A DNA stretch of 64,000 nt from JAJDAT01 sp964570665 (GTDB taxonomy: Bacteria; Nitrospinota; Nitrospinia; Nitrospinales; JAJDAT01), in contig CAZMZH010000006.1 in assembly GCA_964570665.1 (NCBI GenBank), positions 1-64,000 of the forward strand, in the 5' to 3' direction. Position numbers and translations under genes: made by a program. Shown piece by piece: positions 49,275-58,500 of the stretch (position 1 is the first letter of the stretch; each line of letters begins with the position of its first letter). A model generated the notes under the pieces. That model was not told the DNA's origin and searched no databases. It saw nothing but the letters and a program-made list of their open reading frames with translations.

Positions 49275-51052
49275 TCTCCATCGCGTTGTTTACTTTTTGC
49301 GATTAATTGTGTGAAAGAATTGATTGAAGAATATAAAGGGAAAAATCTATTGAGCACCGAAGCTAAAATAAACGGGCTATTCCCCCCATATTGAGTTTCA
49401 TCAAAAACAAGAGTGATTTCGGTTCCCTGGCAAAATTTTCTCCATGCTTCGTCTTGAACTCTTCGGACAACTTTACGAGATTTCAATTCAGCAATACCAA
49501 GCAATTGTTGATCCACAGATTGGCGTTTTGAGTAGCTATATAAACGAAGTATTTCTCTAAGAGCAAAAAGCCCCTTATTATTGTCGGTCAAAGATAAATG
49601 ATTTAAAGACAAATGTGAAATCAGCTTCCAAAGGGTAGACCCATCCACTGATGGGTTTAGCTGTGGCGTGGGTTTTTTCAAGCAAGCGATATAAGCCAAA
49701 GGAGCGCTTTCTTCAATCTGTAGTTCTGCATCTTCTGGTAATTGAGCGGCCAAATCACGATTGGTGCAAAGAGTATGAGCAAATACCATCTCGCTTGGAG
49801 GCATTGCCGGATTAAACTTTAAATCCAAAAAAGTTAAAAACATTTCAGAACCTGGCACGCCTGGCTTTCCTGAAACCCGCCGTCTAGCGTACCAAAAAGC
49901 ATCATGACCGCCACTTTCTTCCATTTCATGATCAAACGAAAAATAAGGTTTGTAAACCTGAGACTCCGATGCAGGATCACTGGAACCTGAAACCTTATGA
50001 ATCGAATGAATTTCCATGATTCTTTCCCTGCGAATATCTGAAACTAGAGGGTACTCTGATTGTAATTGATCGACACGAATAGGCTCTGAAGTACTCCTGA
50101 ATAAATTGACAATGGGCGAACACCCTAGCTGAAAAGTTTCTTCGTTAATGTGCAGTTTATCGCGTGGTCTTTTATTTAATAAAACAACGATTTCAAAAGA
50201 CTTTTTAGCTTCATGAACATCTAAGTTATTTAAATCAAAAAACAAAAATTTTTCAGGAAACGTAAAATATTCTTGAAGAAGTCTATACCCAGGATGAGTG
50301 AACTTATGATAGGGAAGAATATCTTCGTCTAGCTCAAATCCTACAGTACTCAGGGAGTCATCTTTTAACTTTATAAACTTTTGCTTACCTTCTGCGTTTT
50401 TTTTATAATCCGGCAGAATATAAATGGAAAAAAATTGATTAAATAAAAGTTCATATAATTCATTGGCAACTGAATTTATTCCATTTATGAAAAAGCGAAG
50501 GCTTTGCATTTTTAGTTCTTTAAAAGAACCTGAACTCTCTACTCGAATTCTCAAAACGGTTGCCGCTCTATCAATTCCCTCTAAGTAATCGTAATTTTCA
50601 GAAGGCTCAAAGGCGGCAGAAGTCACTTTTACAGGCCATAAAGTTACAGGATAACAGGTCCTAAATCGGCACATGTCACCTTGCTCCGTCTGAGCAAATA
50701 AGGCGGTATTTTTATTTATTAAGTGACCGGAAGTTAACTTACCTTGAGTGGGGTCCGGCTCAAATTTTGCTATAGAAAACGAAGGTACTGGATCGATAAA
50801 GTGAGGATATAAAACGTTTAAAAGGGCGGCTCCAATTTCGGGGAATTCGTCGTCTATATTTCTATGAATCCTTGCTGTTAAAAATGCAAAAGATTCAATC
50901 AAACGCTCTACGTATGGATCTTTGGATTGCTCCGTATCTAAATCTAATCTACCGGCAACTTTAGGATAGGATTGGGCAAATAATTTACCCATGTTCCTAA
51001 GGTAAGCCAATTCTCTTTGGTAATAAATCAGGCGATCATCCTGGATTGGCAT
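49229..51052 (-). CDS. tssF: T6SS baseplate protein TssF
   Basis: This 607-residue TssF/VasA (DUF879) protein has the typical N-terminus DRLIYYQRELAYLRNMGKLF, then PKVAGRLDLD and DPYVERLIESFAFLTARIH. The DEFPEIGAALLNVLYPHF segment and the conserved middle domain follow. It is the main wedge component recruiting TssG and the spike. The frame overlaps both tssE (17 bases) and tssG (46 bases). Length and order are standard. Confidence 0.94.
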   Translation of the reverse strand: MPIQDDRLIYYQRELAYLRNMGKLFAQSYPKVAGRLDLDTEQSKDPYVERLIESFAFLTARIHRNIDDEFPEIGAALLNVLYPHFIDPVPSFSIAKFEPDPTQGKLTSGHLINKNTALFAQTEQGDMCRFRTCYPVTLWPVKVTSAAFEPSENYDYLEGIDRAATVLRIRVESSGSFKELKMQSLRFFINGINSVANELYELLFNQFFSIYILPDYKKNAEGKQKFIKLKDDSLSTVGFELDEDILPYHKFTHPGYRLLQEYFTFPEKFLFFDLNNLDVHEAKKSFEIVVLLNKRPRDKLHINEETFQLGCSPIVNLFRSTSEPIRVDQLQSEYPLVSDIRRERIMEIHSIHKVSGSSDPASESQVYKPYFSFDHEMEESGGHDAFWYARRRVSGKPGVPGSEMFLTFLDLKFNPAMPPSEMVFAHTLCTNRDLAAQLPEDAELQIEESAPLAYIACLKKPTPQLNPSVDGSTLWKLISHLSLNHLSLTDNNKGLFALREILRLYSYSKRQSVDQQLLGIAELKSRKVVRRVQDEAWRKFCQGTEITLVFDETQYGGNSPFILASVLNRFFPLYSSINSFTQLIAKSKQRDGEWKRWQPMVGEKNLL

Positions 51053-51521
51053 CTACAGTTACCTTTTCCCCTTTTTCACTAATAACTAACGGAAAGGAAA
51101 CGGGCTCCCGGACTGATTCAAACGCCAGAGTGCCCTCAATTTTTACCATCAACGCTTTTTTGTCGTCGACAAATTCTTCAACCTTTATTCGGACATCTTG
51201 AAGACGATGTTCATAGACGGAAATAGTATCTCTAATATTTTTCGCCAATTGTTTTTGATCGTCTAAGCTTTGTGGGTTGAAAGCTGAAAAGTCGGGAACT
51301 CCATAATCAATAGTAGTTCGTTCCCGATTTTCTAACTTATCAAAAGTAAGCGGACATCTTGAGTTGAGCAATCTATTCAACTCTTGGAGGACAGACATAT
51401 AAAGCTCCCTTACATTCATACTCCGTAAGGGGCGAGGCTCTTTTCGAATTTCAGGTTCAAAATCAATCAAACGATCAAAAAGAGCCGCCCTAACGTTATC
51501 CTCTGGTTTAAAAGAAGGCAT
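51036..51521 (-). CDS. tssE: T6SS baseplate protein TssE (gp25-like)
   Basis: This 161-residue gp25-like lysozyme-family protein contains the DRLID motif near the N-terminus, LQELNRLLNSRCPL, the segment TTIDYGVPDFSAFN and YEHRLQDVRIKVEEF. It connects baseplate and sheath and is not catalytic. It starts three bases after the hcp stop and overlaps tssF by 17 bases, so hcp, tssE, tssF and tssG are translated as one block. Confidence 0.92.
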   Translation of the reverse strand: MPSFKPEDNVRAALFDRLIDFEPEIRKEPRPLRSMNVRELYMSVLQELNRLLNSRCPLTFDKLENRERTTIDYGVPDFSAFNPQSLDDQKQLAKNIRDTISVYEHRLQDVRIKVEEFVDDKKALMVKIEGTLAFESVREPVSFPLVISEKGEKVTVDANPG

Positions 51522-51524
51522 TCA

Positions 51525-52022
51525 TCAGACCTTGACGTTTTTGAATAGATCCCATCCAGACTGTTTGTTTCCTTCTTTCGCTCCGCCACCTTCTTTCTGC
51601 GGTAAATAGTTCCAAGTAATTTTCGCATAATTGAAGGTAATCGATTCGGTGGGGATATCCCCGCCTCCACCGTTAACTGAAATAGATGAAATGATACAAT
51701 CGTTCATCGTATATTTCATATATTCAACGGCCTTTTCACCTACAGCATCCGCTCTGTAACAAGTAATCACAATTTCTTTAATTGGTTTTCCTTGACAGCA
51801 GAATAGATTTAAATCAGGCGTTCCTATATCCATATACTTAACAATAGAAAAATCCTGATGGAAACACCTTTCGACAGTAGCCGCACCAGATGTACTTCGC
51901 GTAGGAGATGTCGGTTGAGACACTCCATGGCTATAAGAAAGGATTTCATATTCCCCGGCATGGGTCCCATCTGTACTTTCGCCGGGAATCTCCTTAATTT
52001 TCATAAACATATTTTGAGGCAT
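51525..52022 (-). CDS. hcp: Hcp (TssD) inner-tube protein
   Basis: This 165-residue Hcp1-family protein begins FMKIKEIPGESTDGTHAGEYEILSYSHGVSQ in family order and includes HQDFSIVKYMDIGTPDLNLF. The tail ends in a charged segment. Hexamers stack into the tube that is expelled with effectors. A good ribosome site (AGGAG) and a dedicated promoter lie upstream, consistent with the high amount of Hcp needed. It lies between tssC and tssE in the conserved B-C-D-E-F-G order. Confidence 0.95.
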   Translation of the reverse strand: MPQNMFMKIKEIPGESTDGTHAGEYEILSYSHGVSQPTSPTRSTSGAATVERCFHQDFSIVKYMDIGTPDLNLFCCQGKPIKEIVITCYRADAVGEKAVEYMKYTMNDCIISSISVNGGGGDIPTESITFNYAKITWNYLPQKEGGGAKEGNKQSGWDLFKNVKV

Positions 52023-52067
52023 AGCGCTCTCCTAAATAAAAAAATCGAAAACAATTTGTGTCAACTG

Positions 52068-52097
52068 ATTATACCTTAACCCATCCGGTTCGCCCAA
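52068..52097 (-). promoter_or_regulatory. Candidate promoter of hcp
   Basis: On the minus strand a perfect TATAAT (plus 52068-52073) lies 46 bases upstream of the hcp ATG. TTGGGC (plus 52092-52097) stands 18 bases before it as a partial -35. This would give hcp and the following genes a start independent of tssB/tssC. Confidence 0.45.
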
Positions 52098-52110
52098 CAG
52101 GGCGTTCCGG
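52085..52110 (-). promoter_or_regulatory. GC-rich hairpin after tssC
   Basis: CCGG/CCGG and CGCCC/GGGCG arms (plus 52085-52095 and 52100-52110) pair around a four-base loop with a symmetric two-base internal mismatch. It lies 13 bases after the tssC stop and overlaps the hcp -35 region. No T-run follows. It may protect the tssB-tssC mRNA end or attenuate read-through. Confidence 0.4.
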
Positions 52111-52123
52111 AAGCCAAAACCTA

Positions 52124-53599
52124 TTATTCGGCAGGCGGAGGTAATTCCGCAACCAATCTAATAGAGGCAGTCAATTCATCAAGTTGAAAGTGAGGTCGCA
52201 AGAAAACAACCGCTTTGTAACAACCAGGTTTTCCAGGAATTTCGGCAACATCAACCCGAGCTTCTCGCAACGGAAATTGCGCCTTAGTTTCTTGGCCCGC
52301 TTCATCGCTTAAAAGAACATAGCTAGCAATCCAGTTATTTAAATAACTAGAAACCTGACCGGCCGTCAAAAAAGAACCAATTTTATCACGCATAATTACT
52401 TTCAAATAATGCGCAAAACGCGATGCCGCTAAAATATAAGGCAATTGTGCCGAAAGCCTAGAGTTAGCGTTAGCCGCATCCAAATTATAAATTTTTGGCT
52501 TATTACAGGTTTGACCGCCAAAAAATGCCGCATAATCAGTTCCCTTACAATGAACTAGGGAAATCATTCCTTGGTCGCTAATTTCTTTTTCTCTACGATC
52601 GGTAATAGCAACTTCGGTTGGGCATTTAAGAGCAATATCTCCATCGGTAGTTTTAAAAGTATGGGTAGGCAATCCTTCCACCTTTCCGCCACCTTCAACA
52701 CCACGAATAGCGCCGCACCATTTATACAGAGCAAAAGCGTTAGTAATTCTTTCTGCCATTGCATATGCAGAGTTACCCCACAAATATTTTTTATGATCGG
52801 ATCCGTCTACGTCCTCTTCAAAAGAAGCAAATTCTTCCACAGGAACCGTTTTTTCACCATAGGGTAGTCGCATTAGAATTCGTGGAAGAGTAAGAGTTAC
52901 ATAACGAGAATCTTCGCTATCTCGAAAAGATCTCCACTTAATCAATTCTAAGCTTTCAAAAGTCTTAGCCAAATCCCGGGGAACGCCTAACTCGGTATAA
53001 GAATCTAAATCGAATAATCCAGGATCAGCGGCCGCAATAAATGGCGCGTGAGCGGCTGCGGCAACTTCAGACATTTTATTTAAAATTATAAAATCATTGT
53101 TATGACGAGCAAACTCAAAATCACCCATTAAACAAGAATAAGGATGACCGCCATGGGTACCGTACTCTTCTTCATAAATCTTCTTGAAAAGCGAGCTTTG
53201 GTCAAACTCTACGGCTTTCTCCAAATCCTTCTGCATTTCGTTTTTAGTGATATTAAGGAGTCGGAGTTTAAGCATAGTTCCAGTTTCGGTTTTCATTACC
53301 AAATAATGCAAACCTCTCCAAGAACCTTCCAGCTTTTGAAAATCTGCATGATGCAGAACTTCGTTTAATTGATCGACAATTAATTTGTCAATATCTGCAA
53401 TGCGCTCTTTAAGCATTTTTTGGGTATCTTTATCTACGGCCATACCCTCGTCCAAAATTTGAGTGGCAAATTCGCTGACAAGATCTTTACCATATTTAAC
53501 TTGATCTTTATTGGTCTTATCCCGCGCCAGTTTACCTTCCTCAAGGATTCGATCGACTAGGCTTAATTCAGCCACGCCGCCTTCGGTTTCTTCTGCCAT
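52124..53599 (-). CDS. tssC: T6SS sheath large subunit TssC
   Basis: This 491-residue VipB-type (EvpB family) protein has the hallmark LEGSWRGLHYLVMKTETG and SLFKKIYEEEYGTHGGHPYSCL. Further signatures are PFIAAADPGLF, YVTLTLPRILMRLPYG and YLWGNSAYAM. It polymerises with TssB into the contractile sheath. A ribosome site (AAGGAGAAG) precedes ATG 53599, 15 bases after tssB. The C-terminus ends PHFQLDELTASIRLVAELPP, the typical handshake strand. Confidence 0.96.
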   Translation of the reverse strand: MAEETEGGVAELSLVDRILEEGKLARDKTNKDQVKYGKDLVSEFATQILDEGMAVDKDTQKMLKERIADIDKLIVDQLNEVLHHADFQKLEGSWRGLHYLVMKTETGTMLKLRLLNITKNEMQKDLEKAVEFDQSSLFKKIYEEEYGTHGGHPYSCLMGDFEFARHNNDFIILNKMSEVAAAAHAPFIAAADPGLFDLDSYTELGVPRDLAKTFESLELIKWRSFRDSEDSRYVTLTLPRILMRLPYGEKTVPVEEFASFEEDVDGSDHKKYLWGNSAYAMAERITNAFALYKWCGAIRGVEGGGKVEGLPTHTFKTTDGDIALKCPTEVAITDRREKEISDQGMISLVHCKGTDYAAFFGGQTCNKPKIYNLDAANANSRLSAQLPYILAASRFAHYLKVIMRDKIGSFLTAGQVSSYLNNWIASYVLLSDEAGQETKAQFPLREARVDVAEIPGKPGCYKAVVFLRPHFQLDELTASIRLVAELPPPAE

Positions 53600-53614
53600 T
53601 TTTCTTCTCCTTAA

Positions 53615-54211
53615 TTATTCGTTATCGGGCTCGGACTCAGTTTCCTTTGCCGCTTTCATTTCTTCAAGACCTGCCGTATTTTCAACAACTTCGGTCAACA
53701 AGCTATTTAGCTTATCGTTTCCTTCTAATTTAACGGCCAGATCGGACAAATGTTGTCTAGCCATATACAATTTTTTAAGCGCTGGAATTTGTTTAATAAC
53801 TTTTACAGGCTCAAAATCATCCATACTTTTAAAATAAAGATCTACAGCCAAATCAGTTGTTTCGTCCCCTTCAACTAACTTGTTTGGAACCGTAAATTGT
53901 AAATGCGGCAACAGAGACTCCAAAACACCATTGAAATTATCTCTGTCAATCTCGACAAACTTTCTGTCGGGAAGTTTTGGCAAAGGGAGGTACCCCTCTG
54001 CCACTTTTTCATAATCATCTTCTGCCTCAAACTCTTTATCTCGTGCTTCCATATCAGCAAGATCTTTATCTTTTCCCGCTAAGTCTGCCATGATCCCCAT
54101 AACAAAGGGAAGCTCCTTCATTTGGATCGCGCCCAAGGTCTCCACGTCATATGTAATTTGCACCCGCGGAGGGCGAACGCGGTCTAGTTTATGCTGAATA
54201 CTTTCAGACAT
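53615..54211 (-). CDS. tssB: T6SS sheath small subunit TssB
   Basis: This 198-residue VipA-type (DUF770) protein begins SIQHKLDRVRPPRVQITYDV, followed by ELPFVMGIMADLAG and DRKFVEIDRDNFNGVLESL. The C-terminal region DFEPVKVIKQIPALKKLYMA interacts with TssC and ClpV. It is slightly longer than the usual 165-175 residues because of an acidic Glu/Asp tail. Strong ribosome site (AAGGAGG). It opens the sheath block of the locus after a 132-base gap. Confidence 0.95.
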   Translation of the reverse strand: MSESIQHKLDRVRPPRVQITYDVETLGAIQMKELPFVMGIMADLAGKDKDLADMEARDKEFEAEDDYEKVAEGYLPLPKLPDRKFVEIDRDNFNGVLESLLPHLQFTVPNKLVEGDETTDLAVDLYFKSMDDFEPVKVIKQIPALKKLYMARQHLSDLAVKLEGNDKLNSLLTEVVENTAGLEEMKAAKETESEPDNE

Positions 54212-54343
54212 ATCCCCTCCTTATTTCTAAGGTTGATAAAAAAAAACGCCATTTTTAAAATTTCCTACTATTAAAACTTTAATCTACTTCTTTAAACCTC
54301 TTTGTTTCATTATTTGTTCAAATCACAATTATTTATTTAAACT

Positions 54344-55468
54344 TTAATAATCATCATCATCATTTGCAGAGTCATCTAACGTTCTCATTCCCAATAATTC
54401 AAAAATCATATGCATATCAGTTTCGTCTTTAACAATTTCATTTAGAAGCTCTGCCAAACTCATATTCCCCCAAGAAACAGCGCGCTTTACCAGATATGGA
54501 GCGGGACTATGAGGCTCAGTTAGTAATAAATAATCCGCTGCTTGTTGCAACATGCGATAAGCTTCCGCCCGATTTTGAACTGTAGAACCTCCCTCTGGAG
54601 GCGGAACTGTAACCGTTTTCTTTTCCATCTTCTTTTCCAAAGATTTTGTAGGTTTCTCGGGTCCTTCTTCCTGTGAAATTCCTAATCTAGGTTTAATTGT
54701 TTCATCAACTAGCCGAAGAATCGTCTCAAGCGTTTCTCTAAAACCAATAAGGCTTGGAGAATCTCTTCCACATTTTTCATCCAGAAAAGATTCTAATTTT
54801 TGAGATAACTCAATACTCTCCGAAAGATTGCTCGAAAGCTCCGAATAAAAATTATTAGGAGATAAAGCGCATTCTGTTAAAAATTTCGATTGAGTAAAAA
54901 CATTTACCGTTTCGTCTGCTGGATCTAATTGTCCTTTTCTAATTAAATTTTCGTTTTTACTTGCCTTTTGCCAATCCGAAAAAGATAAACCTTTTAGTTG
55001 CTGGGCGCCTTTTTCTACTAGAGGCGACAACTTTAATCGAACCGATAATTTATCATTAATCCAATAAAAAGGAGCGGTGCGAGTCTCGAAATCGTCGCCT
55101 TCAAGTTGTGGGTGAACGTCTTCCCAAAACTCCATAGTCACATTACACAAAACCTCCAAACCTTTTCGCAAGCCCAAAAAACCTTCTAACTGAAGCCAGG
55201 ACTCCATTAACCATGCGGCTAATTGAACATCTTTCGATTTCGTTAAAAGGGCATCTAAACATAAACCTTGAACTCGCCCCCAATCTGCCTTTTTCAAATC
55301 AGTGGTCCAAACTCCCTGATCTAAACCTGGATCGTCTTCCCTTCTAGATTCTCGAACTTGATCGTAAGTCCCTTCATAAAGTAAGTAATCCCCAGCGGGC
55401 TTCTCTCTAGAAATAGGAGCTAACAACTTCGGTAAATCAAGAAACTGGTTTTTTTGTTGAGGGGTCAT
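54344..55468 (-). CDS. tssA: T6SS assembly protein TssA
   Basis: This 374-residue protein has an ImpA N-terminal domain (about 10-130). It contains LLAPISREKPAGDYLLYEGT, DPGLDQGVWTTDLKKADW and WLMESWLQLEGFLGLRKGLE. A variable linker (about 235-290) is Lys/Glu/Pro-rich. The C-terminal part (about 295-365) has NRAEAYRMLQQAADYLL and the PAPYLVKRAVSWGNMSLAEL motif of long TssA proteins. It guides sheath and tube polymerisation from the baseplate. No clear ribosome site is visible in front of ATG 55468. Confidence 0.9.
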   Translation of the reverse strand: MTPQQKNQFLDLPKLLAPISREKPAGDYLLYEGTYDQVRESRREDDPGLDQGVWTTDLKKADWGRVQGLCLDALLTKSKDVQLAAWLMESWLQLEGFLGLRKGLEVLCNVTMEFWEDVHPQLEGDDFETRTAPFYWINDKLSVRLKLSPLVEKGAQQLKGLSFSDWQKASKNENLIRKGQLDPADETVNVFTQSKFLTECALSPNNFYSELSSNLSESIELSQKLESFLDEKCGRDSPSLIGFRETLETILRLVDETIKPRLGISQEEGPEKPTKSLEKKMEKKTVTVPPPEGGSTVQNRAEAYRMLQQAADYLLLTEPHSPAPYLVKRAVSWGNMSLAELLNEIVKDETDMHMIFELLGMRTLDDSANDDDDY

Positions 55469-55527
55469 TTTACTATAAAAAATGTTATTTTGGTCTTAAT
55501 TTGTTAAAATTAAATTTTTGTTACCGG

Positions 55528-58500
55528 TTAACTATTCAATTCCTTTATTAATTGAGGCGCTATTACAGGTAAATTTGGGAAGGGAACAAATTCCTTTGTC
55601 CCTGGATTAATAACCCCAAGCCGAACAAAAAACTTGGCTTTTCCAGATTTAGGCAAATAAAACTCCTTTTTCGCCTTTTCTTCCGACCATTCCCGCGTCT
55701 TAGATTCAAACTTAAGCGTATTTATTCCGCGAATTCCTCCAGCCTGAAAGTCTTCCTCAGAAACTGCAAAATGAGATAAAACGGTCGCCAAAGACCATGA
55801 GTTATCAAAAGAATAGGTTACCGTTCTGTCGTTTAACCTTCCCCAAGGACGACTCACCGTTATAGGTAGAAAAGGAGCGTCTTTTGCCCATCGAAAGGTA
55901 AATTTAATGGGATCTCCTAATCTCCATTTGATACTTTTTGGCTTAGAATCCCAGTTACTCGCTTTTCCGAGAGGGGTTTCCAGTTGCCAATTAATAATTT
56001 GATTGGCGCCTTCTTCCGAATCTCTGTTAACCCTAAATTGAGGTTGTAAAAAGTAAAAAGGTTCAGATTCAGCCTTCTTTTTCTTTTGTTTGAGAAACGG
56101 TTCAAAGAAAGAACGCGCTTCCTCTAGCTTATAAATAAACTCTAATGCTTTATCGCCAGAAAGACCAAATTGAGTACTTTGCTCCAAAAGCTTTAAATCA
56201 TTTTGAATATACGAATCAAACATCCAGTAAAACTTTTGCACAAGCTTAGGATCGGCTTGAGGCGCGTTTGAGACTGATACAAAAGGGAATCTTCCTTTTA
56301 AACTTCTATTGAAAAAGTTTTCAATTCTCGAATACTGCTGAAATACTCTATCGTCAGCTAAATCTTGGCATTGAATTAAAAGTTTCTCTATAATGCCGCT
56401 TAGCTTCTTCCTAAAATAATCTTTGTCTCCGCCCCTAGGTTCTTTACTTTGGATAGTTGAAAAACAGTTTGAAGACGAGGCATTTTTCATATCTAATAAA
56501 ACGAATTTTTCAAAAAGATTGACTGACCCATTGGTTTTTTTCTTTTCGAAATAGTCTATTTCCTTCAGAATCCCTCTCCATCTTGCAAGAACTCTTTCTT
56601 CAGTAGGTTTGCGGTTAATGGTTCTATTGGCCAAAAACATCAAAAGAGGCTCCGCGTATTGTCTGGCAAGGTGTTTCACACGCTCTCTTTGTATCGTCAG
56701 TAAATATACTAGTTCTTTGTCGTCATTAACCTCAAATGCGGCATAACTAACTCCTGGACTACCGTCCCACCATTTAAAGTTATTTTCTCTAAATTTATAC
56801 AGCGATTCTTCATCCAGTAATCGGTCAACAGCAGATAAAACAACATAGGCGTGGGAAGATAAAAGTTCTGAGAGCATCCATGACCATGAAGAGTCCACAT
56901 AATTCAAAGAATTTAATATATCGGTTAATTGACCTAAATAAGCCGAATTCTCGCGGAAATTTTTAATTTCCAAGCTTAAATCATCCTCTTGTCGAACAAA
57001 AGTCAACTCATCAGACTTAGCTTCTCGAACATCTTGAGCTTCCGCGATATGCTGTAAAATATTATCCGCCAAGCGTTCATTAGCTAATGTAAGAACCTTG
57101 GCCTGAAGAGGTTCGGGAAAACTTGGCAAATCGTTGGTTTTGAATTCTTGAAACTTTTTGTAAAGACCAATTGCAGACTCCAGCGAATTAGTATCCCAAA
57201 GAATTTGCATATTTGGATCAAGGTCGACAACCAATTCTCTTTTTTCTAGTACTGGCTCCATAAACTTTTGCTTCAAAAACTTTTCTGTCACCGATTTTAG
57301 GTCTAAAATTTGAGAAGATAATACGATAGACTGGCTATCCCCTTCTTCATCTAAAATTGAACCGGTCAACTCCGTCTCTTGAGAACTTAATTCCGCCTTT
57401 AACTCCAAAAAATACTGTTGGCCTAAATCTTTGAGCTCGCTTTTTAGTTCAACACCCAAAAATGGCGAAGAACCTATATCTTCCATCGTTTTTTCAAACT
57501 TAAGGCCTAAATCCAAGCTTTTTTTAGATAACCAGGCGAACTCCTTTTTCCCTAATAGCTTTCGCATTCTTTTAATGATTACCAACAAATCTCTAAAAGA
57601 TTCTTCTCTTTCCTCGGCAGTTTTAAGCCCTACTCTAGAAACTTGGATTTCTTCAAGGGAAGAAGAAAACCCTTGAACGTCCTTTAAAAGGGGGTTAGAG
57701 GCAAATATTTTTGAATACAGATTGGTCGCTACTCGTCTTACTTTTGGAATGGTGACTAAATATTTATCGTTATTAGGGTAAATCTCAATGTATTCGACTT
57801 CCCGTAAAGCGTTATGATAAAACAAGGCATTTTTATAGAAACCCTCTTGAAGCTTGATATCAAATAAATATTTAATGATTTTTCCTAAATCGCTCAGGTT
57901 TTGAGAGTTTTTTAAACCATTGTAACTTTGGACATTTTTCCAGTATTCATCCAAATCTTTAATCAAATTAGTAAGTTGAATAAACTCAGGCGATTTTTCC
58001 CAAGAATATAAATTTCCTTGAGCTTTTTCCTTCTCACGGAAATAAAGGGTGTCGCTCTCTTCAATAATCTTTCCTAATTTAACCTGCAATCCAAAGTAGA
58101 TAGATTTCAGAATTATTTTATCGTAGGCCAAGGCCATGGCCTTTTGAATTTCTTTGTCGAGGCTTCCAGTCCACGAATTTGGAATAAAAATGGATGAAAA
58201 ACTATTTGAGCTAATCTCTGTCATTCCTTGCAGAAGACTTTTAGCGCTGTTTGTAAAAAAATCACGCTCCGCATCTTCATCGGTTACACCACCTACCTTT
58301 AGCGCAATTAAATCTTCTTCGATCTTATTTAAAACAGGTTGGAGATGTTTTTTATTCTCTTGTAACCGATCGTAGCTGATTGAAATGCCAAAAAACCAAA
58401 TCCCCACAAAGGCAACAGCGGCAGCTCGAAAGCCCCATGTAACTTTAATTTTCGACTTGAAAGTCTTTTGAGTGGGACGAGCTATTCGATATTCACGAAA

